Positions 29,383-40,471 of a stretch of 64,000 nucleotides of DNA are shown piece after piece (position 1 is the stretch's first letter; every line of letters starts with the position of its first letter). This DNA is from Aquibacillus salsiterrae. Its GTDB lineage: Bacteria; Bacillota; Bacilli; Bacillales; Amphibacillaceae. The notes beneath the pieces are model-generated. The model saw only the letters and a program-made list of their open reading frames with translations. It had not been told where the DNA came from and made no database searches. The DNA lies in NCBI RefSeq assembly GCF_028416595.1, contig NZ_JAMQKC010000003.1, forward strand, positions 62,001-126,000, written 5' to 3'. Made by a program: the position numbers and the translations under genes.

Positions 29383-32088
29383 TTATGCTTCTAGTTTATT
29401 TCTTAGAACCATTTGCAGTATACCACCATGACGATAGTAGTCAATTTCAACATCACTATCAAAACGGGCAACTACTTCAAATTCTTTTTTGTTACCTTCT
29501 TCATCTGTTGCGGTAACTTTGACTAAGTCGTGTGGCTTTACTTTTTCATCAATGGCCACATCGAATGATTCTTTTCCAGTTAAACCAAGTGATTCAGCGC
29601 TATCCCCATCTTTAAACTGTAATGGAAGAACACCCATCATTACAAGGTTAGATCGGTGAATTCTTTCAAAGCTCTCAGCGATAACTGTTTTGATTCCTAA
29701 TAGGTTTGTACCTTTGGCAGCCCAGTCACGTGAGCTTCCCATACCATAGTCTTTTCCAGCAATGATAAGTAATCCAGTATTGTTTTCTTGGTATTTCATT
29801 GCCGCATCATAAATAGGCATTACTTCTTCTGTTGGCCAGTAAGTTGTATAGCCACCCTCTGTTTCCGGTGCTAACTTATTTTTAATCCGGATATTTGCAA
29901 ATGTTCCACGCATCATTACTTCATGATTACCACGGCGAGAACCGTAAGAATTGAAGTTTCGAGGGGAAACATCTTTCTCTTGCAAATACTTACCTGCAGG
30001 CATATCCTTTGCAATCGCACCAGCCGGCGAGATATGGTCAGTTGTCACTGAATCACCAAATTTACCGATTGCGCGAAGGCTAGATAATGTTTCAACTTTG
30101 CCTGCATCTTTTGATAAACCTTCAAAGAACGGTGGGTTTTGAATATAAGTAGACTCACTATCCCACTTATACAATGGTTCATCCGTTGTTTGAATTTCGT
30201 TCCATTTTTCATTTGAGTTAAATACATCCTCATATTCTTTACGAAAAATTTCTGGTGTAACTACTTTTTCTACTTGTTCTTTAATTTCATCGATTGTTGG
30301 CCAAATGTCATCAAAGTAAACTGCCTTGCCGTCTTTATCCTTACCGATTGGTTCGGATCTTAAGTCAACATCAACTGACCCGGCTAACGCATAAGCTACA
30401 ACTAATGGTGGAGAGGCAAGGTAATTAGCTTTTACTAATGGATGAATTCTACCCTCAAAGTTACGATTACCGGAAAGCACGGAAGCAACAGTTAAATCAT
30501 TTTTCGCTATAGCTTCTTCAATTTCCTCTGATAATGGACCTGAGTTACCAATACATGTCGTACACCCATACCCAACTAAATTAAAGCCTAAATCATTTAA
30601 ATAAGTCATTAGACCAGAATCTTCCAGATAACGTGTAACTACTTTAGAACCAGGTGCCAATGAAGTTTTTACATAAGCAGGAACTTCCAGGCCTTTTTCA
30701 ACTGCCTTTTTAGCAAGTAAGCCTGCACCTAACATAACGTATGGGTTAGAGGTATTCGTACAAGACGTTATTGCAGCAATTGCGACTGCACCTGTTTTCA
30801 TAACGGAGGATTTCCCGTTTGGATGATCAATTTTCACCGTTTTATTGATCTCATCTTCACTTAAACCAAATCCTTGGTTGCCAGCAGGAGCTGTAATTGC
30901 TTTGTTGAAAGATTCCTTCATAGCAGACAGTGGAATCAAGTCTTGTGGACGTTTAGGACCAGAAAGGTTAGGCTCTAACTCAGACAAGTCAATTTCAACT
31001 AATTCAGTGAACTCCGGATCCGGTAAGTCTGAAGAATACCAAAGATCATTTTCTTTACAATATTTTTCAACTAAACTAATTTGATCTTCACTTCTACCTG
31101 TTAGACGAAGATAGTTAAGTGCCTCTTCGTCTACCGGGAAGAAACCACATGTTGCTCCATATTCCGGAGCCATGTTAGCAATTGTTGCACGGTCTGCTAA
31201 AGGCATTTCCTTAAGGCCAGGACCGAAATATTCAACAAATTTCCCTACTACTTTTTTCTCACGTAGTACTTGTGTTACTTTTAACGCAAGATCTGTAGCA
31301 GTTGTTCCATTTGGAAAGCTACCTGTAAATTTCACACCAATTACTTCTGGTGCCGGGAAGTATGAAGGCTGTCCTAACATTCCAGCTTCTGCTTCAATAC
31401 CGCCTACGCCCCAACCGAGGACACCAAGTCCATTGATCATTGTCGTGTGGGAATCAGTACCAACTAATGTATCAGGAAATGCATCGTATTCCCCATTATC
31501 GCTTTCAACTGCATGCACCACATTAGCAAGGTACTCTAAATTAACTTGGTGAACGATACCTGTTGCTGGTGGAACGGCACGATAATTGTTAAATGCCTTT
31601 TGAGCCCAGTGTAAAAATTCATAGCGCTCTGCATTACGTTCAAATTCTAATTCCATGTTTTTCGTTAACGCATCATTCGTACCATATCTATCAACTTGGA
31701 CAGAGTGGTCAATAACGAGGTCTACTGGAACTTCTGGATTAATTTTATCCGGAGAACCCCCCATGTCTACCATTGCTTTCCGAAGTGACGCAAGGTCAAC
31801 AACAGCTGGTACACCAGTAAAGTCTTGTAGGATTACACGAGCTGGCTTAAATGGAACATCTGTGCTTTCTGTTTGCCCCCATTTTGCTAAACCTTCGACA
31901 TGCTCGTCCTTAATTACATGTCCATCGTATTGTCTTATTAGCGATTCCAATAAGATACGAATAGAGAATGGCAAACGAGATATATTTCCTAGTCCAGCAT
32001 TTTCTAGTGCTTTAAGTTGATAGTAATTATACTTTTTTCCGTTTACTTCAAATTGTTTACGTGCATCGAAAAGATTGTTCGTTGTCAT
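29383..32088 (-). CDS. acnA: Aconitate hydratase (aconitase A)
   Basis: Aconitase (citB in B. subtilis) interconverts citrate and isocitrate in the TCA cycle and also binds RNA when its cluster is lost. It has 901 residues. The three [4Fe-4S] ligands are Cys near 442 in [11 protein letters not shown] and the pair near 508/511 in [14 protein letters not shown]-terminal swivel-domain motifs ([12 protein letters not shown]) are intact. AAGGGGG lies upstream. It is a single-gene unit between yneN and the divergent sspP, as in B. subtilis. I could not identify CcpC boxes with confidence. Confidence 0.96.
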   Translation of the reverse strand: MTTNNLFDARKQFEVNGKKYNYYQLKALENAGLGNISRLPFSIRILLESLIRQYDGHVIKDEHVEGLAKWGQTESTDVPFKPARVILQDFTGVPAVVDLASLRKAMVDMGGSPDKINPEVPVDLVIDHSVQVDRYGTNDALTKNMELEFERNAERYEFLHWAQKAFNNYRAVPPATGIVHQVNLEYLANVVHAVESDNGEYDAFPDTLVGTDSHTTMINGLGVLGWGVGGIEAEAGMLGQPSYFPAPEVIGVKFTGSFPNGTTATDLALKVTQVLREKKVVGKFVEYFGPGLKEMPLADRATIANMAPEYGATCGFFPVDEEALNYLRLTGRSEDQISLVEKYCKENDLWYSSDLPDPEFTELVEIDLSELEPNLSGPKRPQDLIPLSAMKESFNKAITAPAGNQGFGLSEDEINKTVKIDHPNGKSSVMKTGAVAIAAITSCTNTSNPYVMLGAGLLAKKAVEKGLEVPAYVKTSLAPGSKVVTRYLEDSGLMTYLNDLGFNLVGYGCTTCIGNSGPLSEEIEEAIAKNDLTVASVLSGNRNFEGRIHPLVKANYLASPPLVVAYALAGSVDVDLRSEPIGKDKDGKAVYFDDIWPTIDEIKEQVEKVVTPEIFRKEYEDVFNSNEKWNEIQTTDEPLYKWDSESTYIQNPPFFEGLSKDAGKVETLSSLRAIGKFGDSVTTDHISPAGAIAKDMPAGKYLQEKDVSPRNFNSYGSRRGNHEVMMRGTFANIRIKNKLAPETEGGYTTYWPTEEVMPIYDAAMKYQENNTGLLIIAGKDYGMGSSRDWAAKGTNLLGIKTVIAESFERIHRSNLVMMGVLPLQFKDGDSAESLGLTGKESFDVAIDEKVKPHDLVKVTATDEEGNKKEFEVVARFDSDVEIDYYRHGGILQMVLRNKLEA

Positions 32089-32239
32089 AAAACTACGCTA
32101 CCCCCTTTTAAAAATATGTAGGATCGTATTCGATCTCTCCATTCCCCTAAAGCATTTATCTTTTGCACCTATTTATTTTAAATGAAATCGGTTTATAAGT
32201 AAAATGTTTAGACAATTTTCTTATAAAGAAACAAAGGAA

Positions 32240-32290
32240 ATGACAAAACGGAAAAAAGCTGCCGTTAGAAAGCATAAAAAACCACGCTAA
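32240..32290 (+). other. Very short frame, possible sspO remnant
   Basis: A 16-codon frame, MTKRKKAAVRKHKKPR, with AAAGG just upstream, lies where sspO precedes sspP in B. subtilis. SspO starts with a similar basic N-terminus and ends with basic residues. It may be a collapsed sspO, or chance; it is too short to decide. Confidence 0.25.
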
Positions 32291-32327
32291 ATAAAATAAT
32301 AATCATTGTAACAAAGGAGGGCTGAAT

Positions 32328-32435
32328 GTGACTAAAAATAACAAAAAGCAACCAAACGAACCATTAAGCGGTTCAAAAAAGGTTAAAAATAGAAACCATT
32401 CCCGCCAGAAAAAAGACGCTTCCCATGATATGTAA
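32328..32435 (+). CDS. sspP: Small acid-soluble spore protein P
   Basis: A 35-residue minor SASP starting with GTG at 32328 behind AAAGGAGGG. The C-terminal two-thirds, [19 protein letters not shown] followed by ASHDM, matches SspP (CotL), which is about 48 residues in B. subtilis; the N-terminal region is about a dozen residues shorter here. It is divergent from aconitase, as in B. subtilis. A perfect terminator follows at 32445. Confidence 0.85.
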   Translation: MTKNNKKQPNEPLSGSKKVKNRNHSRQKKDASHDM

Positions 32436-32444
32436 ATAAATCAC

Positions 32445-32479
32445 CCCGCCTTGGTCAGCCGAAGACTGACCAAGGCGGG
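32445..32479. terminator. Terminator between sspP and the PAS kinase gene
   Basis: A perfect 14-bp GC-rich stem, CCCGCCTTGGTCAG with CTGACCAAGGCGGG, and a 7-nt loop. It serves sspP and possibly the convergent kinase gene; the T-tract is poor. Confidence 0.75.
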
Positions 32480-32539
32480 ATTGGTGACCTATGCTAGATA
32501 GCCCTTCGATTTCTCGATACTTCTTATCTTTTAACATTC

Positions 32540-33667
32540 CTAGCCATCAATTGGCAAACGAATTCGAAAGGTACTTCCTATGTCTCGATTGTTCATCATG
32601 TCAATTGCCCCGTTATGATTTTCAACTATTTTATTAGAAATCATTAAACCTAATCCTGTTCCATCTTTTTTCGTTGTAAAAAACGGCTCTTTCAACTTAT
32701 GTAGAATATCATCCGGAATACCAGGACCCTCGTCCACAATCGAAATGAATACATGTTTCTCCTCGCTACTTACGATCACTTGAATCGTTCCACCGTTCCC
32801 CATTTCTTCCACAGCGTTTTTAATAAGGTTGATTAAGACTTGTTTCATTTGCGTCTTATCGCAATAAAGGATGACGTCTTTTTCCATTTTAATGTTGATT
32901 TGGATATTGTAAATGGTTGCTTGTGATCGAAGTAATGTTACAACGTCACTCAACATTTCTGACAAGCTTACTTTCGACTTCTCATCTGTCATTGGTTTGG
33001 AAATAAATAAAAGCTCAGATGTTATAGTTTCTATTTTCTCAATTTCATCAACCATTATTTTGTAATAGTCACTTTTTTGTTCAATACCAGACTGTAGTAG
33101 GTGAACAAATCCCTTCAGTGACGTTAAGGGGTTTCTTATTTCATGAGCAACACCGGCAGCAAGCTGACCGGCAACAGACATTTTTTCTGAACGGATTAAC
33201 ATTTCTTCTGCTTCTTTTTTATCCGTTATGTCAGTTGCTAAAGAAACAAAAAGTTTCTCACCCATTTCCTCATTTTGCATGGCTGAAATATAGGTCTCGA
33301 TCCAGACATTTTTACCATATACATCACGAACACTAACAATTATTTTGGTTGACTTAGTCGCCTGTTGTTTTAATCTCGCTTTGATAAGAAGTTGGTCACT
33401 ATAGGGAAGATAATTAAGTGCTTGGTCACCGATCAACACATCTCTTTTATATCCCAATAATTTTGAAACAGACTTAGAAACATATAGAATTCTGCCTAGT
33501 GAATCACAGACAATGATAAGATCAAAGGCATGGTCTTCAACCCAATTTAACATGCACTTCGGCAAATCGGACAACTTAGCGAAATTAATTTGCTTCCCGG
33601 CCGAAGCACGATATTGAGGCCCTTCTTTATACTGGTTGTTCTGAATATGATCCGACAAAAGAACCAC
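32540..33667 (-). CDS. Single-PAS sensor histidine kinase, sporulation-kinase type
   Basis: A soluble kinase of 375 residues. One PAS domain lies at about residues 38-150. HisKA has His175 in GVAHEIRNPLTSLKG. The HATPase domain has INLIKNAVEEM, DEGPGIP and GTGLGLMISNK. It is close in plan to the kinase at 3491-4891 but lacks the first PAS. No response regulator or membrane segment is nearby, so Spo0F is a likely target (inference from family). The start at 33667 lies within a short AT-rich gap (33668-33934) shared with divergent yneK, where I see no other gene. Confidence 0.83.
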   Translation of the reverse strand: MVLLSDHIQNNQYKEGPQYRASAGKQINFAKLSDLPKCMLNWVEDHAFDLIIVCDSLGRILYVSKSVSKLLGYKRDVLIGDQALNYLPYSDQLLIKARLKQQATKSTKIIVSVRDVYGKNVWIETYISAMQNEEMGEKLFVSLATDITDKKEAEEMLIRSEKMSVAGQLAAGVAHEIRNPLTSLKGFVHLLQSGIEQKSDYYKIMVDEIEKIETITSELLFISKPMTDEKSKVSLSEMLSDVVTLLRSQATIYNIQINIKMEKDVILYCDKTQMKQVLINLIKNAVEEMGNGGTIQVIVSSEEKHVFISIVDEGPGIPDDILHKLKEPFFTTKKDGTGLGLMISNKIVENHNGAIDMMNNRDIGSTFRIRLPIDG

Positions 33668-33934
33668 CTTCCCCTATCTTTAATCCCGAGATTTCGACAA
33701 AACCCATTCAATATTGTTGTAAATTAGTCTAGTTCCTTTTATAATGTCACTATTATAAAGATTGTCTAGTATCATTATATTTCTCTAAGATGAATTTAAT
33801 GTAAATTCGGAGAAAGTATGTAAAAAAAAAACAATTATTAGTAATATTACTATAAAACTAGAAAAATTAAAATGTTTGGACTTTTTTGCAATAAAAAAAT
33901 TACAATATTTTTCTAAGATAAGATAGGTGAAAAA

Positions 33935-34363
33935 ATGTCGACACAATTTGCTATCTTTATAATTAGCTGGACTTTTGTTTTAGTGGGGTTATTAGCAATC
34001 GGTGGTTTTTTTATGTTTAGAAAATTTCTTAAAAAGCTTCCCAAGGAAGATGGAAAATCAATCATGGACTGGGAAGAGCACTATGTAGAAAAAACAAGAC
34101 ACATGTGGCGTGAACCGGAAAAATTACTGTTAGAGGAATTAATCTCTCCTGTTCCAGAGCTTTTCCGTGATGTTGCTAGGCAAAAAATCGCTAGCAAAAT
34201 AGGAGAAATTGCATTATCGAAAAAAGAAAAGAAAATAACCTTTGACACACTGATTGAGGGTTATATTTTAGCTACTCCTAAGCGTGATCATAAATTTTTA
34301 AGGAAAAAACTAGAGGAAAAAAACATTGATGCATCTCCCTATCAAACGCTTTTTGACCAATGA
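33935..34363 (+). CDS. yneK: YneK-like DUF2621 membrane-anchored protein
   Basis: A 142-residue protein of the DUF2621 family. An N-terminal hydrophobic segment (about residues 5-30) precedes a basic cytoplasmic domain with conserved DWEEHYVEKTRHMW, LISPVPELFRDVARQKIASK and ATPKRDHKFLRKKL. The function is unknown. The same neighbours (citB and ccd genes) flank it in B. subtilis. Confidence 0.8.
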   Translation: MSTQFAIFIISWTFVLVGLLAIGGFFMFRKFLKKLPKEDGKSIMDWEEHYVEKTRHMWREPEKLLLEELISPVPELFRDVARQKIASKIGEIALSKKEKKITFDTLIEGYILATPKRDHKFLRKKLEEKNIDASPYQTLFDQ

Positions 34364-34384
34364 AATGTTAGTTTTACTAAGGAG

Positions 34385-34425
34385 AATAGGCTGCCCGAAT
34401 GCTCATTCGGACAACCTATTTTTTT
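34385..34425 (+). terminator. Terminator between convergent yneK and ccdC
   Basis: AATAGG...CCCGAATG pairs with CATTCGG...CCTATT, with small internal bulges, then a run of seven T. Confidence 0.85.
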
Positions 34426-34903
34426 ACGATTCCTTCAAATTGCTGATTTGCTGCTCCACCTTTCTATATTTCACCAACATCGCTAACCTCCAAGAAATAA
34501 TCATCGCAAAAGCTAGCAAAAAGAACATACCACTCGTTTCGCCTAACGAGATAGTTTGGCCAATAATCAATTTTAAAATGACACGAACCAATAGTAAGCC
34601 AAACAGGATAACAGCAAATATTTTAGATGGAATTAAATAGATTTGACCATGCCTAACCTCAAACTTAGTTGTCTTAACTAACAAAATAGAAAAGATAGCA
34701 CCAACAATCGTCGCTTCGAATACTTGCGCCCATGGTACGCGGAATTCAGGGAAAATAAACATCAATGCGCCTGTACTCATAAACAGTGGTGGCAATATTA
34801 TTTTTCTAATACTAACTGGTTTTTTGGCGGCTTTCAGGCGAATGATTATCATGGAGATAGCCATAATGACCCCGACAAACGAACTGGCTATAGCCCAGAA
34901 CAT
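34424..34903 (-). CDS. ccdC: Cytochrome c biogenesis protein CcdC
   Basis: A membrane protein of 159 residues with about four to five hydrophobic segments. It matches the CcdC/YneJ family (KKPVSIRKIILPPLFMSTGA, FEVRHGQIYLIPSK). It is linked to the ccdA locus in bacilli; its molecular role is not settled. Here it is separated from ccdA by an mrpB-like gene instead of the usual response-regulator-like ccdB (yneI). Confidence 0.85.
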   Translation of the reverse strand: MFWAIASSFVGVIMAISMIIIRLKAAKKPVSIRKIILPPLFMSTGALMFIFPEFRVPWAQVFEATIVGAIFSILLVKTTKFEVRHGQIYLIPSKIFAVILFGLLLVRVILKLIIGQTISLGETSGMFFLLAFAMIISWRLAMLVKYRKVEQQISNLKES

Positions 34904-35016
34904 ATCATCAACTCTTTCTCTTTACATGTTTTTTTATCCTTGGATAAACGTCCAGAAACAACCACGGCAAGCAAACATCCTACGCTTTTCTTCTACACGA
35001 TGATCGTTTTAACAAC

Positions 35017-35448
35017 TTATCTGTCGCTAGCAATTGTTAAGATTATAGTCATCGTTATCCCGACAACAGTTAAGTAAACCCCCAAGTCAAAGAGCACCGC
35101 AGTAGCAAGTTCCTTCTCACCAAAAACAGGCAAGTAGAAATAACCATACGTATGACTTAAAAAGGGTTGACCAAAAAGAAATGAACCAACACTTGTTAAA
35201 ATAGCAACTGATAATCCAATTGGGATTAGCATTCGATAGTTTATCGGTAATATCTTACTTACGGCTTTGTTGCCGTAAGCCATATACATCAAAAGAATAG
35301 CAGCTGATGTCATTAGGCCACCAATAAATCCACCACCAGGAGCACTATGTCCTGCCAGAAATAAATAGATGGAAAATCCAAACAAAATAAAGGCTATTAA
35401 TGATGTTGTCGTTCTTAAAATCAAGTCATTATGTTGTATCACGAACAT
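35017..35448 (-). CDS. mrpB: Orphan Mrp-type Na+/H+ antiporter subunit B
   Basis: A 143-residue protein with four hydrophobic segments that matches MrpB/MnhB along its length. Hallmarks are NDLILRTTTSLIAFILFGFS, GHSAPGGGFIGGLMTSAAIL, VGSFLFGQPFLSHTYGYF and LATAVLFDLGVYLTVVGI. I chose the ATG at 35448, giving the normal N-terminus; the frame to 35502 adds 18 residues unlike the family. MrpB normally works only in a complex with MrpA and C-G; none is next to this copy. It occupies the place of ccdB between ccdA and ccdC. Complementing the complex from a distance, or a different role, are both open. Confidence 0.85.
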   Translation of the reverse strand: MFVIQHNDLILRTTTSLIAFILFGFSIYLFLAGHSAPGGGFIGGLMTSAAILLMYMAYGNKAVSKILPINYRMLIPIGLSVAILTSVGSFLFGQPFLSHTYGYFYLPVFGEKELATAVLFDLGVYLTVVGITMTIILTIASDR

Positions 35449-35505
35449 TCTCCTTATTGTCTCTTTTGTATAATCATAATATAAAACAGTCAGATTTGCC
35501 ATTAC

Positions 35506-36210
35506 TTAGAAACCATAAAAATTAAACCAACCAGCTAAAAAGGAAGTTAACTTTGCCATGAAGTCAAAAAACAAAAAAATCCCCATAAAAATCATCACGT
35601 AACCGCCAATTCTAACTAAGCGTGGCCCATTTCTTTTAATCCACTTAAGCTTACCAATGAAAAAAGACAGAATTAAAAATGGCGCAGAGAAGCCTAACGA
35701 ATAGGCAGTCATCATTACTACACCTGATTCTGGATTAGATGCCGCAAGAGATAAAACGGCCATTAAGATTGGCCCTGTACATGGGGTCCATCCTAATGAG
35801 AAGGCACTCCCAATAAAGAGAGACCCAAAATAACCAGCTGGTCTTTGTTTAAATATTATTTTTCTATCTTTCATTAAAAAATCAAAATTTAGCACTCCTA
35901 TGATTACTAAACCAAAAAATACAATTAAGATAGCACCAATTTGCCTAATAATATCTTTCCACTCAAGCAGAAATGTTCCAATAAACGAAGTCGTGAAGCC
36001 CATCAAGATAAAAATGCTGGAAAAACCAATTAAAAAGAAAATCGTATGTACTATACTTTTTTTATTAAACATGCCATGTTCTTCTTTAATATCATTGACA
36101 CCCATGCCTGTAATATAAGAAAGAAATGCTGGATATAATGGCAATACGCATGGAGAGATGAATGACAGAAAACCAGCCCCAAAGGCAAGAAGCACATTAA
36201 GTTCTTCCAT
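35506..36210 (-). CDS. ccdA: Cytochrome c biogenesis protein CcdA (thiol-disulfide transporter)
   Basis: CcdA moves reducing power across the membrane to ResA- and StoA-type thioredoxins for cytochrome c and spore maturation. It has 234 residues and six hydrophobic segments. The two redox cysteines lie in FISPCVLPLYPAF (Cys21) and GWTPCTGPIL (near residue 147). It is first in the ccdA-mrpB-ccdC run. A terminator of an upstream gene lies at 36252-36292. Confidence 0.93.
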   Translation of the reverse strand: MEELNVLLAFGAGFLSFISPCVLPLYPAFLSYITGMGVNDIKEEHGMFNKKSIVHTIFFLIGFSSIFILMGFTTSFIGTFLLEWKDIIRQIGAILIVFFGLVIIGVLNFDFLMKDRKIIFKQRPAGYFGSLFIGSAFSLGWTPCTGPILMAVLSLAASNPESGVVMMTAYSLGFSAPFLILSFFIGKLKWIKRNGPRLVRIGGYVMIFMGIFLFFDFMAKLTSFLAGWFNFYGF

Positions 36211-36251
36211 TTATCCTTGCACCTACCTTATCCATCTGTGATGAAACTTTA

Positions 36252-36292
36252 AGATAAACCCCTTGACACCAATAGTGCCAAGGGGTTTATCT
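36252..36292. terminator. Terminator after yneF
   Basis: AGATAAACCCCTTG pairs with CAAGGGGTTTATCT, 14 bp perfect, with an inner CAC/GTG stem. Confidence 0.85.
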
Positions 36293-36335
36293 GTGCAACC
36301 TCAATCTATCTAAATTGAGAGAATCATCCGAGAAA

Positions 36336-36557
36336 TTACTTTGGTTGATTATTGTTCATCGCACGCATCATTTGATTAATTTTCTTTTGGGACGGTTTTT
36401 GCCCCATTTGCATCATTAATGTTCTAAGCATTTGTTCGTTAATTGGTGGGTTCTTTTTTAAGTAGTTCATCATATACTTTCGAGCAATGAAAAACCCTAA
36501 TGCGACACCAGCAATTAAGGCTAAAATAGCTATTAACACAACCCAAATAGTTGCCAT
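36336..36557 (-). CDS. yneF: UPF0154 small membrane protein YneF
   Basis: A 73-residue protein with one N-terminal transmembrane helix ([20 protein letters not shown]) and a basic tail with [20 protein letters not shown], the UPF0154 signature. The function is unknown. The ATG at 36557 is used because GGAGG lies just upstream; the frame to 36620 is too long for the family. Synteny with sirA and tkt matches B. subtilis. Confidence 0.9.
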   Translation of the reverse strand: MATIWVVLIAILALIAGVALGFFIARKYMMNYLKKNPPINEQMLRTLMMQMGQKPSQKKINQMMRAMNNNQPK

Positions 36558-36638
36558 GTCAAGCTTTCCTCCTTCATGTTGTCTCTCATACAGTATAGTA
36601 AAATCAACAAAATAATACAATAGTAGGATACTTATTAT

Positions 36639-37067
36639 CTATAGTAATACTTCCTTTTTAATAGGAGTAATCCATCCACAATTTGTCGTTTCTGATTCAA
36701 TAATGAAAAAACTTGGATCAAATGATTTCAAGCATTGAAACAACAGACGATCAGCTTCTTCCACAGAAAATGCTTGAACTGTTATGTATCGATCAAATAA
36801 TTCCAAACAAACCGAGCTATTTCCCTTTTCCATTACTAAGCCCTTCTCTGTCATCTCTAGCTTCAAACTATCGCCGTGATAGTTTTTAAAATGGGTGAGT
36901 AACGTATTATATGGAAGATTTCTAGTTACAAACGTAAATTGTGAAAGCAAATCTGTTCTGGAAGTATAACTTAAATATTCATTTAAAAAACGGTAAAGAA
37001 TTTCCGAACGATAAAAATAATGATAACAAAATTCTTCCTCAATCCAGAATATCGAATACTTCTGCAT
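36639..37067 (-). CDS. sirA: Sporulation inhibitor of replication SirA
   Basis: SirA binds DnaA domain I and blocks new rounds of replication when sporulation starts. This 142-residue protein keeps the family's N-terminal YSIFWIEEEFCYHYFYR pattern and the C-terminal FFIIES...YGWITPIKKE-like ending (here NCGWITPIKKE). The ATG at 37067 with AGGAGGG upstream is preferred to the longer frame at 37127. Sequence is poorly conserved in this family, and position (yneE, between yneF and tkt) adds support. Confidence 0.82.
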   Translation of the reverse strand: MQKYSIFWIEEEFCYHYFYRSEILYRFLNEYLSYTSRTDLLSQFTFVTRNLPYNTLLTHFKNYHGDSLKLEMTEKGLVMEKGNSSVCLELFDRYITVQAFSVEEADRLLFQCLKSFDPSFFIIESETTNCGWITPIKKEVLL

Positions 37068-37210
37068 ATGCTTGTCCCTCCTATTTTGACAAACATTATA
37101 CAGAAAAACAGCTGAAGTTCGTGTCATAACGTGTTAAAATTTAAAACAAGTTTTGTCTTTTTTTGCCTTTTAAACACTTACTATAAACTTTTTCGAGCGC
37201 TTTCTTCATT

Positions 37211-37244
37211 TTAAAACCCTTGACACTAGAGGTCAAGGGTTTAA
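37211..37244. terminator. Terminator after transketolase
   Basis: AAACCCTTGAC pairs with GTCAAGGGTTT, 11 bp with a 7-nt loop, followed in the minus direction by TTAAAATGAAG. Confidence 0.8.
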
Positions 37245-37257
37245 TTGTCATTAGTCC

Positions 37258-39258
37258 TTAGTTAAACAATGATTTTACTTGATTCACAACATTCTCTACC
37301 GTAAAGCCGTACTCTGCGATAATTTTATCACCATTCGCAGATGCACCAAACGTGTCAATGGCAAGAATCTTCCCTTCATCACCTGTAAACCTTTCCCAGC
37401 CAAGTGAAGAAGCCATCTCAATTCCCAAACGCTTTTTCACACTAGGAGGTAATACTTGGTCCTTATAAGCTTTATCTTGTTTAGCAAAGCGGTCCCAAGA
37501 AGGAATACTAACTACACTTGCATCAATCCCTTGACCTTTTAACTCTTCCTGTGCTCTAACAGCTAGTTGTACTTCAGAACCTGTCGCAATTAATATTGCA
37601 TCAGGAGTTGCTTTAGATGCCGGACTTACAACATAACCACCCTTTTTCACTCCTTCATACGCATTTTCAGCAGTACCTTCTAGAGTAGGTAGGTTTTGTC
37701 TTGTAAGTACTAGCGCCGTTGGTTGATCTGTTGATTCCAAAGCTAAACGCCATGCTGCTTGAACTTCATTACCATCAGCCGGACGAATCACAGAAAGATT
37801 TGGCATTGCACGTAATCCAGCAAGTTGTTCAACTGGTTCGTGTGTTGGGCCGTCTTCCCCTACTGCAATCGAGTCATGTGTTAGTACATAGGTTACAGGT
37901 AGGTTTTGAATAGCTGATAAGCGAACAGCTGGTTTTAAGTAATCACTAAATACGAAGAACGTACCACCGAATACTTTTAAACCACCGTGTAAAGCCATCC
38001 CGTTTAACGCTGCAGCCATTGCAAATTCACGAACCCCGAACCAGATGTTTTTACCAGAATAATCTTCTCGCGAGAAGTCACCTGCATCTTTAATGGTTGT
38101 TTTGTTAGAACCAGCTAAGTCAGCACTTCCTCCAAAGAATGAAGGCACTGTTTTTGCAATTGCATTTAATACTTCACCAGAAGAAGCACGTGTTGCTAAT
38201 GATTTTCCAGTTTCATATACAGGAAGATCTTTTTCCCATCCTTCAGGTAACTCACCATTGATCGCTTGGACAAATTCACTTGCTAATTCAGGGTGTGCTT
38301 CTTTGTAAGAATCAAATAAAGCATTCCATTCTTGTTCAGTCTTTTGTCCACGGTTTACGATTTTAGTTTGGAAGTCTTGGTAAACTTCATCTGGAACGTG
38401 AAAATCATCATGCTCCCACTCGTAAAATTCTTTTGTTAGCTTAATTTCGTCAGCACCTAGTGGAGCACCGTGTGAGGCTGATGATGCTGATTTATTTGGA
38501 GATCCATAACCAATTACTGTTTTTACTTCTATTAATGTAGGTTGGTCTGTATTTTGTTGTGCTTCTGCGATTGCTTTTCCAACCGAATCAATATCATTAC
38601 CATCTTCTACTCGAAGAACTTGCCAGCCATATGCTGTAAAACGGCTTGCTACATCTTCAGAGAAAGACTTGTTTAGTTCACCGTCTAACGAAATATCATT
38701 TGAATCATAGAGAGCGATTAGTTTGCCTAGCTTTAAGTGGCTAGCTAGGGAAGCAGACTCATGAGAGATCCCTTCCATTAAATCACCGTCACTTACAAGA
38801 GTATAAGTATAGTGATCGACTACCTGATAATTGTCACGGTTGTATTTAGCAGCAAGATGCTTTTCTGCCATTGCCATACCAACAGACATTGCAACCCCTT
38901 GTCCAAGTGGACCTGTTGTTGCTTCCACACCATCTGTATGATGAACTTCAGGGTGTCCAGGCGTTTTAGATCCCCACTGACGGAAGCCTTTAAGATCATC
39001 AATTGTCACATTATAGCCTGATAGATGTAAAAGGCTATATAATAACATAGAGCCATGGCCTGCAGACAGTACAAAACGATCACGATTAAACCATTTTGAA
39101 TTTTTCGGATTATGATTCATATGGTCTGCCCACAACTTATAAGCCATAGGTGCTGCACCCATTGGTAATCCTGGGTGACCAGAGTTTGCTTTTTCTATCG
39201 CGTCAATCGACAAAGTCCGAATAGAATTAATCGACTTTTGTTCTATTTGTTTCGACAT
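37258..39258 (-). CDS. tkt: Transketolase
   Basis: Thiamine-diphosphate enzyme of the pentose phosphate pathway, 666 residues. Substrate and cofactor motifs are visible: [26 protein letters not shown] (Mg/TPP site) and [16 protein letters not shown]. The ATG at 39258 has AAAGGGG upstream; the frame to 39333 adds 25 residues that do not belong to the family. A single-gene unit between sirA and ynzC, as in B. subtilis. Confidence 0.96.
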   Translation of the reverse strand: MSKQIEQKSINSIRTLSIDAIEKANSGHPGLPMGAAPMAYKLWADHMNHNPKNSKWFNRDRFVLSAGHGSMLLYSLLHLSGYNVTIDDLKGFRQWGSKTPGHPEVHHTDGVEATTGPLGQGVAMSVGMAMAEKHLAAKYNRDNYQVVDHYTYTLVSDGDLMEGISHESASLASHLKLGKLIALYDSNDISLDGELNKSFSEDVASRFTAYGWQVLRVEDGNDIDSVGKAIAEAQQNTDQPTLIEVKTVIGYGSPNKSASSASHGAPLGADEIKLTKEFYEWEHDDFHVPDEVYQDFQTKIVNRGQKTEQEWNALFDSYKEAHPELASEFVQAINGELPEGWEKDLPVYETGKSLATRASSGEVLNAIAKTVPSFFGGSADLAGSNKTTIKDAGDFSREDYSGKNIWFGVREFAMAAALNGMALHGGLKVFGGTFFVFSDYLKPAVRLSAIQNLPVTYVLTHDSIAVGEDGPTHEPVEQLAGLRAMPNLSVIRPADGNEVQAAWRLALESTDQPTALVLTRQNLPTLEGTAENAYEGVKKGGYVVSPASKATPDAILIATGSEVQLAVRAQEELKGQGIDASVVSIPSWDRFAKQDKAYKDQVLPPSVKKRLGIEMASSLGWERFTGDEGKILAIDTFGASANGDKIIAEYGFTVENVVNQVKSLFN

Positions 39259-39406
39259 TCTTGTATCCCCTTTCTTTTGACAGAAATATGTACGTACCAT
39301 TAATATCCTATAATGAAATGTTAGAATTAACAAGTACTAGAGTATCAAATAAACGATATTTATTACAATATTTCGAATGTTTTGGACCAGATTCTCTTCC
39401 TTTTAC

Positions 39407-39646
39407 TTAATGATACTTTTTATTACTCTCATTTTTAAGGTTTTTAACCTTTTTTGGTGTCACATCGTTGCCAGCAGGGTCGATTACTGTCATTCCCTTA
39501 AATTGATTTTTGAACGACTTGCGGACGTTTTTTAAATATTCTTGTCGCAATTGTTGCTGTTCATCCTTCTCCACATCTGTCAATCCCTCATTTTTCGCCT
39601 TATTAGCCAAAAAATTAATCCGTTCTATTTTATCCTTTGATAACAT
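39407..39646 (-). CDS. ynzC: DUF896 / UPF0291 protein YnzC
   Basis: A 79-residue helical protein of the UPF0291 family. It has the helix-loop-helix KIERINFLANKAKNEGLTD and KDEQQQLRQEYLKN, then VTPKKVKN at the end. In B. subtilis it is the last gene of the LexA-controlled yneA-yneB-ynzC operon. Here it lies 144 bp downstream of yneB. The function is unknown. Confidence 0.9.
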   Translation of the reverse strand: MLSKDKIERINFLANKAKNEGLTDVEKDEQQQLRQEYLKNVRKSFKNQFKGMTVIDPAGNDVTPKKVKNLKNESNKKYH

Positions 39647-39790
39647 ATTGATTCTCCTTTTTATAAAGATAAGGAAGTATAAGAAACGAGCTCAGAGCTA
39701 TTTTTTTAAAATTCCTACTATCCCTTATCATAACCATTTCTCCAAAAACTAAAAAAAGACAAGGCGCCAAACATTGCACGACTTGTCCTT

Positions 39791-40471
<681 letters not shown>

